DNA of 59,659 bases from Bodo saltans (taxonomy: Eukaryota; Euglenozoa; Kinetoplastea; Eubodonida; Bodonidae), in contig CYKH01002117.1 of NCBI GenBank assembly GCA_001460835.1, forward strand, positions 729 through 60,387. Direction: 5' to 3'. Within the stretch, counting starts at the first letter, position 1. Each line of letters starts with the position of its first letter. Both the position numbers and the translations under genes were made by a program. This document shows positions 1-9,336 of this stretch, one piece after another. Below the pieces are notes generated by a model that had not been told where the DNA came from, searched no databases, and saw only the letters and a program-made list of their open reading frames with translations.

Positions 1-2
1 TG

Positions 3-650
3 CCGAATACTTCGTTACAACGACTCTGCGCAAACGACGAATCTATGCAAGTCGCCATATATGGTCCATTACTTGAATCGTTGGCCTCGTCATTCACACA
101 CTTAACGCACGTGGCCCTCAGACGGTGCTTATTGAACCGAGCTGCGATGGAGGCATTTGCTCGAGGCATTGCGTGCGCTGGGGGAGGCGTGTCATCACTC
201 GAGTTCCTTGACATCTCGGAAAACGAGCTGGACTCAGCTGCACTCACAGCGCTTGCCACTGCGTTGCACAGCTCCGAGGCGCACCGAAATCGTATTCGAG
301 TGCTGAATCTCTCTCACAATAACGTAAGCACCACGCCAGCGACGGCACCGAGTGACGACACCTACTGCAGGAAGGGACTTCTTAGTCTCGCACTCCTGGT
401 GCTGCATGCGCCAATGCTGATGGAGGTATCCCTGAAGGGCAACGGTCTCGGCAGTGCGCACCCACCGAGATGGCCCGCTGGCGGTGACCACGGAGGTACT
501 TCGGAGGTTTGTGAGGCTGCTCGACGCTCCATCGCAACGCGAGGCGGTGGTGGTAAGCCACCTATCGTTGATGTCACCGAGAATGAGTTCAATCCGCACA
601 CGTTGGAGTCACTGCATCGCTGTTCGGGATTTACCGCAGTTGTATTGTAA
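3..650 (+). CDS. Leucine-rich-repeat protein, 3' end only
   Basis: The frame is open from base 3, so the first visible ATG at 45 is probably internal and the 5' part of the gene lies outside the window. The visible 200 or so residues hold at least two LRR units of ribonuclease-inhibitor type: LEFLDISENELDSAALTALA and, after a short spacer, IRVLNLSHNNVS. A later segment, MLMEVSLKGNGLGS, looks like a third. Such repeats form a curved protein-binding surface. The C-terminus (IVDVTENEFNPHTLESL) may be a last, degenerate repeat. No catalytic domain is visible. Partner and location cannot be told; many kinetoplastid RNI-like LRR proteins remain uncharacterised. Confidence 0.75.
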   Translation, partial: PNTSLQRLCANDESMQVAIYGPLLESLASSFTHLTHVALRRCLLNRAAMEAFARGIACAGGGVSSLEFLDISENELDSAALTALATALHSSEAHRNRIRVLNLSHNNVSTTPATAPSDDTYCRKGLLSLALLVLHAPMLMEVSLKGNGLGSAHPPRWPAGGDHGGTSEVCEAARRSIATRGGGGKPPIVDVTENEFNPHTLESLHRCSGFTAVVL

Positions 651-802
651 CACCTAGTGCTCCCCTTTTTCTTTGTGTTTTTTGAAATCGCTCGTCATTT
701 TTTCAAAGGGGGGCACTTCGTCTCGAGGTAATTTCTTGTTGATCTCGCCTACTTCTCAACCTTTTTTTCTTTTTCGTGTTTGAATGGAAGTAAACCAGCA
801 GG

Positions 803-1546
803 ATGACCTTTGATCCCCACTCCAAGCGCGGGAGTGCCCCAGCTGAGGTTCCCGTTGGAGTCATCGTGGATAAGTCAACACGTGTGTACATCAAGAACAT
901 TCCTGTGTCACGGCTAGAGAAGGAAAGTTTTGACACGCTGAAGGCTGAGTTTGCTGAGTTCGGGCCTTTGGAGCTGTATGTGCTCCACAAGGATACCTGG
1001 GGCCGCTTCACTGGCACAGCCATGGCCACCTACCGCAACCCTGCAGATGCAAAGCTCGCCATCAAGAAGATGAATGGTGCCGATATTGATGGAGAGGCTC
1101 TGAAGGTCAACTACGCGAAAGAACACGGCGTGATTCTTGCAAACCAGATGCACCGGTACGATAAGCGTGAAGAGGTCGAGGAGGCTCGATGGACGCACGA
1201 TAAATACGAAATGGCGCGCTTAGGCGGCGATGAGGATAGGCCCTACGTCCCTCGTGGACGCGGCTTTGGAGGACGAGGAGGGTTCCGAGGAGGAGATCGT
1301 GGCAGTGGCGGGGATCACTTCCGTGGAGGGCGAGGCCGCGGAGGTCGTGGCGGTCGCGGCATGTCGAGCGTCGATCGCGTAGGCGCATCGTTTGATCAAT
1401 ACATTGCACAGAGAGACAATGTTGTGACAACAACTCTTGAATGGTCCGGTGGCGTTGAATCTGCAGAAACTGTTGCTGCTCCCCAGCTTCCATTAGCTCC
1501 TCCAGCTGAGGTGGGTGCAGGCGGCGGTATCGAGACCGCTGAGTAA
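803..1546 (+). CDS. RRM and RGG-box RNA-binding protein
   Basis: A single RNA-recognition motif covers about residues 27-106, with RNP2 VYIKNI and RNP1-like GRFTGTAMATY. It is followed by an arginine/glycine-rich stretch (about 150-188) with many RGG and GRGG units, usually sites of arginine methylation and RNA binding. The tail SFDQYIAQRDNV loosely resembles the short C-terminal segment of Aly/REF mRNA export factors, so an export-adaptor role is possible but unproven. The ATG at 803 follows a T-rich tract (759-779) and several AG dinucleotides. An ATG at 784 opens a ten-codon frame overlapping the start, but it may lie upstream of the splice site. RRM protein is secure; the subfamily is not. 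Confidence 0.85.
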   Translation: MTFDPHSKRGSAPAEVPVGVIVDKSTRVYIKNIPVSRLEKESFDTLKAEFAEFGPLELYVLHKDTWGRFTGTAMATYRNPADAKLAIKKMNGADIDGEALKVNYAKEHGVILANQMHRYDKREEVEEARWTHDKYEMARLGGDEDRPYVPRGRGFGGRGGFRGGDRGSGGDHFRGGRGRGGRGGRGMSSVDRVGASFDQYIAQRDNVVTTTLEWSGGVESAETVAAPQLPLAPPAEVGAGGGIETAE

Positions 1547-1693
1547 CCATGCCCAAGACCTTGGACACCTTTGTTCCATTCTGTTACGACTGAGTGTCTT
1601 TTGTTGTGTCGACTTCGTTGCATTCACGTTGTTTACGTTATCGTTGTAGTTGGCCATCTCTCTGAAAAACAATACTAGTCACATACAAAATGC

Positions 1694-2146
1694 ATGAATG
1701 AAAGAATGAAGTCTAGTGAATCACTGTCCACTGCTCGCCATCGTTTTCTTCGCGAGCTTGAAAGCGAGGCCAGCGCTGCGCGCAACTGTGCGAACGGCGC
1801 CGCTGGGGTCGTCTCGTCCCCTCCCCCTCGAGTGGGAGACACCCCGTCGTTCCTCTCGTCGATTGAGTGGGGCATCGTTCACGCAAGGAGAGCATATCCA
1901 CAATGGAAGCACGCACTTGAATCCCTTCCATGGTGGCCAGCAGTCGACTCACCTTGGCGTGAAGTGGCCACCTACTCAGTCGCTGCTTTGGTGTCCTCCA
2001 TGATCCTTGCGATAGTGCTGTGGTGGTATCTGCCTCCTGAGTGGCTAGCGATTGCTGCGTTAGTGCTGACGCTGTTGAGCTGGGGGCGACTCATGAGGTT
2101 GTTTCGTCACCGCCCTCCAACGTTATTGTCTACGCAAACCTCCTAA
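1694..2146 (+). CDS. Small membrane protein, unknown function
   Basis: This 150-residue protein is not recognised. The N-terminal half is hydrophilic, with a Pro-rich stretch (SSPPPRVG). Residues about 94-113 and 116-133 form two closely spaced hydrophobic segments (VAALVSSMILAIVLWWYL and LAIAALVLTLLSW), followed by a basic tail RLFRHRP. The layout suggests a hairpin or C-terminally anchored membrane protein with the bulk of the chain in the cytosol. A methionine four codons in could be the true start. The small size makes it a less certain gene than its neighbours, but its position between two well-spaced genes on the same strand supports it. Confidence 0.6.
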   Translation: MNERMKSSESLSTARHRFLRELESEASAARNCANGAAGVVSSPPPRVGDTPSFLSSIEWGIVHARRAYPQWKHALESLPWWPAVDSPWREVATYSVAALVSSMILAIVLWWYLPPEWLAIAALVLTLLSWGRLMRLFRHRPPTLLSTQTS

Positions 2147-2295
2147 ATCACATGTACATTTGACACTTACATTTTTGTTATCTTAGTCGACACTTATCGG
2201 CAGATTCTAGCGACTGAAATTTTTTTTGTTGCTTTTCCTAAAAAACCCAAACGAACATCAAACAGGAACGATACGTTACGTGTGTGTGCGCGACT

Positions 2296-3204
2296 ATGTT
2301 TGAGCCTGCGGTGCCTCAAGAGGCGCTTGTCCAGCGCAAGCGCCACTTTGTCCCCGAGACCGTCCAACTGTCGGCCAAGGTCCCACCAGCTGCTGTCAGC
2401 AAGCGGACCTTCGCTCGAGACGCGTCACTCTACCTCAATCCTCACGTCGCTGACGGCCCTCCTACGCCCAGGGTGAATCATGAGTGGTCTGATGCTGAAT
2501 CCCGTCGCCGAGTTGTCTACCCCTCCACGCTAGAATTTACAAGGCCTGGAAAGCCATGGGCGCCAGTTGGCGGTCAAGGGGGTCAGCCAATCCCTCAGCC
2601 TCCTCCGTCCCCCAGAAAGCAGACGCCAAATGCAGCGGACAAATCAAACTCTCCACGAAAAGTAACCGGGCCGCCAAGTGACCGCATTATGTCTCGACCA
2701 CACCGCCAAGAGTTGTCGCCCAAGATTCAGTTGCCAAAGAAAGACGTTGACCTCAAGAAGCTCATGCAGCGTATCGAACAGAACGTGAAGAATAGGCAAA
2801 CGCGCATTGACGCGAATGCTAAGAAGTTGGAGCAAAGTCAAATCAACCCAGGCTCACGGAAGAAACCATCTGATGACGGCGGCACCACGCCATCCAACGC
2901 AGAGCTTAGCGAATTTCATCGCAGACTTCTTGAGGAGCCCCTTCAGCAGCGTGAGAGGCACTTAAAGAGCCTTCAGGACAAGCTGCTAAATCGCGAAAAG
3001 ACATCTCCTCCACGAAAGTTGACGCCTAGCGAGCAAAAGTCGGTATCGGCGCGAATGTACAATGAGGGTATCAGTCGTCAGCACAAAACAATGCTGTCGG
3101 CATCCAAAAAATACATTGATGATGTAGCCCCAAAGTTTGCTTCGTTGACAGCAGATGAGGCGAAAGCGTCGTCAGACAGATTGTTTAGCGGTGAGCTGCG
3201 GTAA
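2296..3204 (+). CDS. Basic, mostly disordered protein, unknown function
   Basis: No family was recognised in these 302 residues. The first half is rich in Pro, Ser, Lys and Arg with SP and PP sites (for example PQPPPSPRKQTP), typical of a disordered and phosphorylated region. The second half has heptad-like helical stretches (DLKKLMQRIEQNVKNRQTRI and LSEFHRRLLEEPLQQRERHL). A segment near the end, SVSARMYNEGISRQHKTM, resembles the short RMY/RLY-type repeats seen in cytoskeleton- and flagellum-associated kinetoplastid proteins. That resemblance is from memory and weak. The frame extends four codons upstream without an ATG; 2296 is its first ATG. Confidence 0.65.
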   Translation: MFEPAVPQEALVQRKRHFVPETVQLSAKVPPAAVSKRTFARDASLYLNPHVADGPPTPRVNHEWSDAESRRRVVYPSTLEFTRPGKPWAPVGGQGGQPIPQPPPSPRKQTPNAADKSNSPRKVTGPPSDRIMSRPHRQELSPKIQLPKKDVDLKKLMQRIEQNVKNRQTRIDANAKKLEQSQINPGSRKKPSDDGGTTPSNAELSEFHRRLLEEPLQQRERHLKSLQDKLLNREKTSPPRKLTPSEQKSVSARMYNEGISRQHKTMLSASKKYIDDVAPKFASLTADEAKASSDRLFSGELR

Positions 3205-3478
3205 TCCACTGCGAATGGATGCACAGGAAGAAGAAAAAGGACAGCTTGTTCTTTTCATCCGGTACCCCAAACATTGTTGTAAAGTCGTTGTGCTTGCATG
3301 TGATGTATAATGCTCAAAAAAAAAAAACAAAACACAACATAAACTAGTGGTTGAGTTTCTCTCACACATAACGCTCCGACACTTCTCTCTTCGCTTCAGT
3401 TATTTACTTCTCTGCCACCTCTGCAAAAAAACAACAACAAAAAGAAAGGGGAAACATCATCAACAATACACACGAATT

Positions 3479-4288
3479 ATGCTCAGCAAAGGTGTCATTG
3501 AAAAGGTCTCCCACACATTGGATGGCTCAACGAACGGCGCACCAGCACACCTGTTAAGCGAAGCGTCGTCGTTTTTGCTCCGTGAAATAGGCTCCTCACC
3601 TTGCAGCTCCAGTGGCAGTCGCATCAGCGCGTCGTTAAGCAATCGCCTCCAAAACTCGTCTGATGCTGCCGCGTTGGGCGTTACTCCCAACGAAGCGTGC
3701 TCCATCGGCTTGACAGCATGGGCTGATGCTCAATGGGCGCGCTGCGTCACGCTTTCGAAATCCCAAGAATGCAAGTCAGTATTTCTAGACATCCTCTTGC
3801 TGTATCAAGGACATGTGCTGGCGACTAGACCTCATCACGTGTCGACGCTTGCCAATCGGCATGTAGCTGCGTCTCGCCCTCTCCGGACAACAACACGCAA
3901 CATCAAGAATCGAGCCATTGCATCATTATGGGCGAGAGAAAGCGTTCTTCTAGGAGCACATGCTCCCACCTCCATCGGAGGGAACATCACTTCCATCAGA
4001 GGGCATTTATATTCATTTACGTACCTACTGGGACTACTGCGTGACCCTGTTCGATGGAATGCGTGCAAAGATGTTGACGTGTACCGCCGAGTGACGCTAC
4101 TCTCGCCACAATGGAGCGCGCCGAGAACTGCTGTTGATGTTGCAGGGGGCCTTGACTATGGTGCTGCGAACAGAGGGGAGCTTGGCCCAAAGTTTCGCGC
4201 AAGATTGTCCCCGTACGTGCTTAGCAACGAGTGGTCTGATGAAGAAGTGGATGCCCTCTCGACAATCCTTCTTAATGACGACGATTAA
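3479..4288 (+). CDS. Unknown protein, 269 residues
   Basis: The product is not recognised. The open frame extends upstream to 3347 without an ATG. That extension would encode a hydrophobic segment but contains a clear pyrimidine tract plus AG (about 3379-3400), so translation most likely starts at 3479. The N-terminal third is Ser-rich. The middle (about residues 75-190) looks globular, with SIGLTAWADAQWARCVTLSK and HLYSFTYLLGLLRDPVRW. The end is acidic (NEWSDEEVDALSTILLNDDD). No transmembrane helix or catalytic motif is visible. Confidence 0.65.
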   Translation: MLSKGVIEKVSHTLDGSTNGAPAHLLSEASSFLLREIGSSPCSSSGSRISASLSNRLQNSSDAAALGVTPNEACSIGLTAWADAQWARCVTLSKSQECKSVFLDILLLYQGHVLATRPHHVSTLANRHVAASRPLRTTTRNIKNRAIASLWARESVLLGAHAPTSIGGNITSIRGHLYSFTYLLGLLRDPVRWNACKDVDVYRRVTLLSPQWSAPRTAVDVAGGLDYGAANRGELGPKFRARLSPYVLSNEWSDEEVDALSTILLNDDD

Positions 4289-4456
4289 GAAGGAAGCAAA
4301 ACGTAGGTTGGTCTGGTTGCTGATTGTTTTTTGTTGACACTTCTTTCACTTTATTTTTGAAAATTAGTACCGTTGTCTTTCCAAGCACTCATCTTTTATT
4401 TTGTTGTTGTACGGTTTAGTCAAAGTTCAAACAAAACAGTGACGGACACAACGACG

Positions 4457-7400
4457 ATGTTGACTGTGGAGCCTTCTTTTTCATCAGGTGGGGGCCACAC
4501 GCCGCGCCCAGGCAACTTATCCATCGTGGAGTCTGTTCTGTCTGTTAGCGATAGCAACGTAGGCAGCATCGGAATGGCCGGCAGCGGACCAACGGCAAGC
4601 CGGCGCCGCTCATCGGTGATGATGAGGCGGACGTCTCGGACAGGATCGATTCTGTCATCTCGATCGGATCAGTTTGTCCCAAGAGCTCCGCTGCATGTTG
4701 ACGAGGTTGCCTCTCGCATTGATGACGCCGCAGAGGGCACCATTGTTGGCTGGCCATTTGAGCAGGACTGTGTGGTCAGATCCACAAATCCATTGCTCAA
4801 CGCCGATGAAATGAGGCAACGATACGGCAACCGTATGCAACCGTTTGCTCCCGTGAACGACATCACGAGCTCTGAAGATTCTTTGGATCGCAAACGAGCG
4901 AATCGTGCACGGCGGCAACAGCGGAAGCAGAACGACCATGTGATGTTAGAGGACGGGCTCGACAATTCACAAAACCAGTCTCAGAAGAACGGCTCCCCTC
5001 AGAGGACAGGCAGTGAGCGTGCCTCACCGTACCGACAGACTGTGAGAGTACCGACAAAGAAGCAGCTGATCACCTCAAATGCGCAGTTAGTGAGTTCCGT
5101 TCGCGCTGCAAAGGATGAACTGCGAGTTCGCCTGCGTGAGGAAACGCACCAAATTAGGCTCTTGATCAAAGTCAAGCAATGGAAAGATCGCGTGATTGAT
5201 TTTGCGCCCAGCGGACTGTTGCAGCGCGATGCGAAGCTGCAGTACAACCCTCTGCTTGATCCTGTTCACCTTCATCAGGAATGCATGAGGGACATTTTAT
5301 TCGAGGAAAGCAAAGTTGCAGAGGCGCTCTTCCAGCTATTCCAGAAGCAGGCGCGGGAGGGTGAAGACATGCGTCGCAAGAGGCAAGAGGATGAGGACGC
5401 ATCGAGTTGGCTGCCGCATGTCCACACCAACTCCGTTCGAGAGCGTCTGGATAACCTCACCAACCCATTACGTCCGCATGAACCCCGTGCTCCCTTTCAC
5501 CAACGCTTTGGTGGCGTGGCGCCTTCAACAACGGCTGGTGGTCACACCAATCGAAGCGCCACGTTGTTTGGCGAGACCATTCGCGACTTGAAGCCTGAGC
5601 GTGATGGACAAGGGCTTTTGCCTCAACTGCCATCGTCTGTGGCACCTCTGTTGCTACTTCCGTACATCGCTGCCCGCCCCGCGCACCATCAGACGTTCGC
5701 CTCATCGAGGGGTCATGGGCGTGCGGTGGAAGAAATTATTCAAGATGCTCCTCCTCCAGTACCAACCGCCCAAGTATCCCCTACCACTGTGTCTCCACAA
5801 CGGAGCGTGTCGCCCCGTAAAGCACCATGGGCAATAGGCGCAGCTCCCCTCCCGATGGATCCCGTTACCCTGCACGGCGGTACTCATCATTCGTTAGGAA
5901 TCTCAAGTTCGGGCCAGCCTGCTCACACCACAACATCTGTCAGTGTCGGTGCGGTGTCTCCACGATCACGGATGCGTGCAGAGCTGCACCATGTAAAGTA
6001 CGTGCCCTCGTCATCGTCGCATGTCGATGCGGTGGTGCGCTCGATGGTCTCCGCATTTCAAGCGCAGTCACAGGAGCAGTCTCGTGCAGCACCGTTCGCG
6101 ATGAGTAACGGTAGTAAGCGCCGCTTATCAAAATTTCCAACATTTGGAGAGGGTGACGCTGAGGTTGCTGGTTCCAGCGAGCACTTGCCGCCTGATGCCG
6201 CACCGTCACCAGCAAAGAAGGGCAGATCCCGTTCGATTGTTTCTATGGCTGCAGAAGGGTTAGTGACTCAACCGGCCGCCAACGGACAAGGTCAGGATGC
6301 TGGCGTTTCATTGTTGCGTCCCTCGTCACCGACTGTGTTACCAGACTCGTGGCCAGAGGTGCACATCCCAGCCGATGCCAACCTTAGAGCAGTGCTACAC
6401 GAACGTTTGCTGGGAGAGTCATCGTCGTCATCAACCCTACCGCCATGTCCGGAAGGCCTCCTTTGTCCAATGGCACTCGAGCTCATGTCGGAGCCGATCT
6501 TAGTGAGCGATGGATCCGCAACAACGATAGCTGCTGCCACCAATAATACAATCGTTGAGGCGTCGCTTGATCGCAGCTCATGGGAATACATTCTCGATGC
6601 GTTGCAAGCCGGAACTCTCACCGCCTCAAAGTTGCCTCCACCGCTCGACAGCCTGTTCAGTGCAGCGGCGGTGATCAACGGCGGCCTCACCGTGCGGTTG
6701 GATACGTTGAAAATCGTGTCCCTCATTAAATGGCGTTCCACCATGTTGTGGATGTTGGCGAACCACACGTTGCATCGTCATGAAGCGTTTCACATTGCGA
6801 TTGGGTTAGTCAATGATTTAATCGAAGGGGCAATGGACGAAGATTTATCTCAAAGCTCGAGCCTCCTTCGCGTCGCCAAGGCGCACAAAGGAGGTGGTGG
6901 GGCGCTGGCCTTAAAGAGTGGGTCTGTCATCGAGCATCGTCGAGTTTATCCAGTCAGCATGGTTGCACTTCGTGCAGCCGCACTTGACGCACATCAACAT
7001 GTTGTCAAAATCGCACCACACCTCGACAGCGTCCGATCATCTGGGCAGCGTGTCTTGAACAGTTTAGAATCCCTGCAGTCGAAGCGCGGATGCTACGAAC
7101 GGGACTTATTGCGTCTGCAGGTTCGGTTGATCAATCATGCGCAGGGCGGAGCGTCAGCTCCCCCGGCTATGGAGGACATCCAGAGGATTCTGGTGGAAAT
7201 GCGCCATTGTGACGAGGACCTGAATGCTCAAGCAAAGTTACTCTTGGATTTGGAGCGTCGTTACGCTTCGTTGCGTTCCATGTGGGCGTCGCTTGCCAAC
7301 CGGGTTGATGCGTACAATGAGCACGTGGCCCCGTTTAACAAATTCTCCTCTGCGCAAAAAGCATATTGGGGCCCGATTTACAAAGCCACGCTTTCTGCTT

Positions 7401-8254
7401 GCCACACCGTCGTTGCCAGCCTGATTAACCGTGATATGCACTCTTCGCGAGAAAATCGAACACTTTTGCAAAACGTGGCGGAGTGCCTGGAGGAGACCAC
7501 GGTGGTGGACATGCTCGCCAAACTCCCTGCCCTCCTTGTGCGTCTGGAGACTCGCATGCGTCAAGCAAAACAGGCCACATCACCCCTCCTCCCCCTCACC
7601 GATGCCGCATTTGTGATCATGAGCCCATACGCTCAATTTGAAGACATTGTGGTGACCCCTCCCCACAAGGTCATCGTGTACCCAATGCTGCGTGATTGCC
7701 CGCCGTTTATTGAGCCCCACAGTACTGCCGATGTGGCAAGTGGAGTCGCCATGTTACGGCGAAAGTCGATGCCCCTTCCCCTTCCGGCCTCGCCCAGAGG
7801 TGCAGCAAGAGATGTGGCGCAACCTCAACGCGAATCAGTGAGGAGCCGGCCAATGCCACATCACAACAACAATGGCCCGAGCAACGGCGAAGTGTGCTCT
7901 CGCATTGTCCGCTCCGTTGGGTCTGACCCAAGCACACCATTTTGGCATTTCGTTCGCAAGAATGGTCCCTCGGAGACGACCCCTACAAGCCCCGATGCCC
8001 CTCCCCACCGTCCAAGCGATGGCCATCACATTGAAAAGTCCGACACCATATCCACATCTCTCTCCGCACGAGATGTTCCAAAGTCAGGCCTCGTCGGGCT
8101 GCGTGGCGTCAACACTCCACACGCTGCGACATCGGTTCGTTTACAAAATGACAAGGCGTCGCTGTTTATCGTTGCCCCAGGACAACGGTTTATGGCGCAT
8201 GAGCCGAAGCATGCAATGTCGATTCCTTCAGGACGACGCCCGTTTGCGCTTTGA
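4457..8254 (+). CDS. Large unknown protein with U-box-like segment
   Basis: The 1265 residues are mostly low-complexity. Long Ser/Pro/basic stretches cover the first half (with a basic helix, RKRANRARRQQRKQ) and much of the C-terminus. A helical region follows about residue 680, with VRSSGQRVLNSLESLQSKR and a cluster of Leu heptads near 870-960. At residues about 666-690, GLLCPMALELMSEPILVSDG closely resembles the opening of a U-box (CPI...ELM.DPV....G), the E2-binding fold of a class of ubiquitin ligases, but the rest of the domain is poorly conserved. An ATG-less upstream extension to 4373 is rejected because a pyrimidine tract and AG at about 4400-4420 lie inside it. Ubiquitin-ligase activity is only a possibility. 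Confidence 0.65.
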   Translation: MLTVEPSFSSGGGHTPRPGNLSIVESVLSVSDSNVGSIGMAGSGPTASRRRSSVMMRRTSRTGSILSSRSDQFVPRAPLHVDEVASRIDDAAEGTIVGWPFEQDCVVRSTNPLLNADEMRQRYGNRMQPFAPVNDITSSEDSLDRKRANRARRQQRKQNDHVMLEDGLDNSQNQSQKNGSPQRTGSERASPYRQTVRVPTKKQLITSNAQLVSSVRAAKDELRVRLREETHQIRLLIKVKQWKDRVIDFAPSGLLQRDAKLQYNPLLDPVHLHQECMRDILFEESKVAEALFQLFQKQAREGEDMRRKRQEDEDASSWLPHVHTNSVRERLDNLTNPLRPHEPRAPFHQRFGGVAPSTTAGGHTNRSATLFGETIRDLKPERDGQGLLPQLPSSVAPLLLLPYIAARPAHHQTFASSRGHGRAVEEIIQDAPPPVPTAQVSPTTVSPQRSVSPRKAPWAIGAAPLPMDPVTLHGGTHHSLGISSSGQPAHTTTSVSVGAVSPRSRMRAELHHVKYVPSSSSHVDAVVRSMVSAFQAQSQEQSRAAPFAMSNGSKRRLSKFPTFGEGDAEVAGSSEHLPPDAAPSPAKKGRSRSIVSMAAEGLVTQPAANGQGQDAGVSLLRPSSPTVLPDSWPEVHIPADANLRAVLHERLLGESSSSSTLPPCPEGLLCPMALELMSEPILVSDGSATTIAAATNNTIVEASLDRSSWEYILDALQAGTLTASKLPPPLDSLFSAAAVINGGLTVRLDTLKIVSLIKWRSTMLWMLANHTLHRHEAFHIAIGLVNDLIEGAMDEDLSQSSSLLRVAKAHKGGGGALALKSGSVIEHRRVYPVSMVALRAAALDAHQHVVKIAPHLDSVRSSGQRVLNSLESLQSKRGCYERDLLRLQVRLINHAQGGASAPPAMEDIQRILVEMRHCDEDLNAQAKLLLDLERRYASLRSMWASLANRVDAYNEHVAPFNKFSSAQKAYWGPIYKATLSACHTVVASLINRDMHSSRENRTLLQNVAECLEETTVVDMLAKLPALLVRLETRMRQAKQATSPLLPLTDAAFVIMSPYAQFEDIVVTPPHKVIVYPMLRDCPPFIEPHSTADVASGVAMLRRKSMPLPLPASPRGAARDVAQPQRESVRSRPMPHHNNNGPSNGEVCSRIVRSVGSDPSTPFWHFVRKNGPSETTPTSPDAPPHRPSDGHHIEKSDTISTSLSARDVPKSGLVGLRGVNTPHAATSVRLQNDKASLFIVAPGQRFMAHEPKHAMSIPSGRRPFAL

Positions 8255-8393
8255 CGAGAAGTGCGTTCTCAGTTGCAATGTAACAGAAATAGTGTACCAT
8301 TAGTTTCGCTTTCTAAATGATTTGCTGACGTACAAAACATGATTCCCATTTGAGCCAAGAAAGATAAAACGCAACTGGCTATTCTTTTTTTCT

Positions 8394-8395
8394 AG
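8394..8395 (+). promoter_or_regulatory. Probable spliced-leader acceptor AG
   Basis: A run of pyrimidines (about 8380-8393, including seven or more T) ends in TAG, 21 bases before the ATG of the zinc-finger/NYN-like gene. This is the standard layout of a kinetoplastid trans-splice site. Mapping of capped mRNA ends would confirm it. Confidence 0.55.
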
Positions 8396-8415
8396 AGTGA
8401 GTCAGGGGACATAAG

Positions 8416-9186
8416 ATGTTTGCTGCATCGGTCTTTCGCTATTGCCAACAGCAGAAGTCTGCTCAACTTCGCAAAGACTTGAGCAGATTTGTCAAGCCAC
8501 TTGCTAAATTTCGACACACTATCCCAACAACTTCAGTGGAATCATCCGTGCGGTACCATCGAAGGTGCCCTGTGTGCAACGACGACACACTCCGTGATCC
8601 TGCAAACTTGGATTGCCACATCTCGCTGAATCATCAAAGCATTGAAGAATTGTGCACGTCGCAGGTTGGTCCCCTTGCACAATACAACATGCGTGAAGTG
8701 AAGAGTGTGTGTGAGTCGAGCATGAACACAGATGTTGTTTTGGTACTTGACTTGGCCAACATTGAACTGGCCGCACTGGATTATGTTTCGGTGACGAGGG
8801 ATTCACCGCTTGTTGATTTCTTTTCCAGGTATTCCGTCACGTGTGTGCTGACGCACGAACTTATGTTACCGATCGCGCCAGCAGTGGCCCCAGATCTCTT
8901 TGCTCGTCTCGTGACACACCGCGCGAATTCCAGAATATTTACGTTGTTTGTTTCAAACGGCCTTGACAAGGGTGACCACGTAACAGGTGCGCTTTTGCAA
9001 AGCCTGCTCGCTGCTCCAGGAGTTGACGGTAAGATCTTGGTCATGACGAATGATGGCAACCAAAGATTATGTTTGCAGCTTCTACACGACAGGAAACGAG
9101 TTTCAATGCTGTCATTTCCGAGATCGCCGTATGGCTGGGGCCTTATCCTCAACGACGAAATGGAGAGAGAAGCTGTCGGTGAATAA
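8416..9186 (+). CDS. Mitochondrial-type C2H2 zinc-finger / NYN-like protein
   Basis: The first 35 residues are basic and lack acidic residues apart from one Asp, as in a mitochondrial presequence. A C2H2 finger follows: C51, C54, H68, H73 (CPVC...CHISLNH). After it comes an alpha/beta domain whose first strand, VVLVLDLANIE, carries D112 and N115 in the D-x-x-N spacing of NYN/PIN-fold nucleases. Later strands (VTCVLTHEL, FTLFVSNGLDKGDH, KILVMTNDGNQ) provide further acidic residues at plausible metal-binding places. A role in mitochondrial RNA cleavage or in an RNA-editing or processing complex fits the family, but is inferred. The finger is clear; the NYN call rests on the strand pattern and needs structural confirmation. 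Confidence 0.7.
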   Translation: MFAASVFRYCQQQKSAQLRKDLSRFVKPLAKFRHTIPTTSVESSVRYHRRCPVCNDDTLRDPANLDCHISLNHQSIEELCTSQVGPLAQYNMREVKSVCESSMNTDVVLVLDLANIELAALDYVSVTRDSPLVDFFSRYSVTCVLTHELMLPIAPAVAPDLFARLVTHRANSRIFTLFVSNGLDKGDHVTGALLQSLLAAPGVDGKILVMTNDGNQRLCLQLLHDRKRVSMLSFPRSPYGWGLILNDEMEREAVGE

Positions 9187-9336
9187 AAACCACAAAACAA
9201 AAACCCGTTGGTTTATGAACAGAACTCCATTTTTCAACATTGTTCAACCTTCTATTGACGTTTAATTTGTGTGCTTTTGTACAATTTGCTGCCAATAAAT
9301 CATAAGCCTACTCACCCTCCAAAATATTCACGAAAC

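Noticed and set aside
3347-3478. Hydrophobic N-terminal extension suggesting a membrane anchor
   Set aside because: There is no ATG, and the hydrophobicity comes from translating a polypyrimidine splice tract.
4373-4456. Apparent signal-peptide-like start (ALIFYFVVV)
   Set aside because: No ATG is present, and it again overlaps a T-rich splice tract ending in AG.
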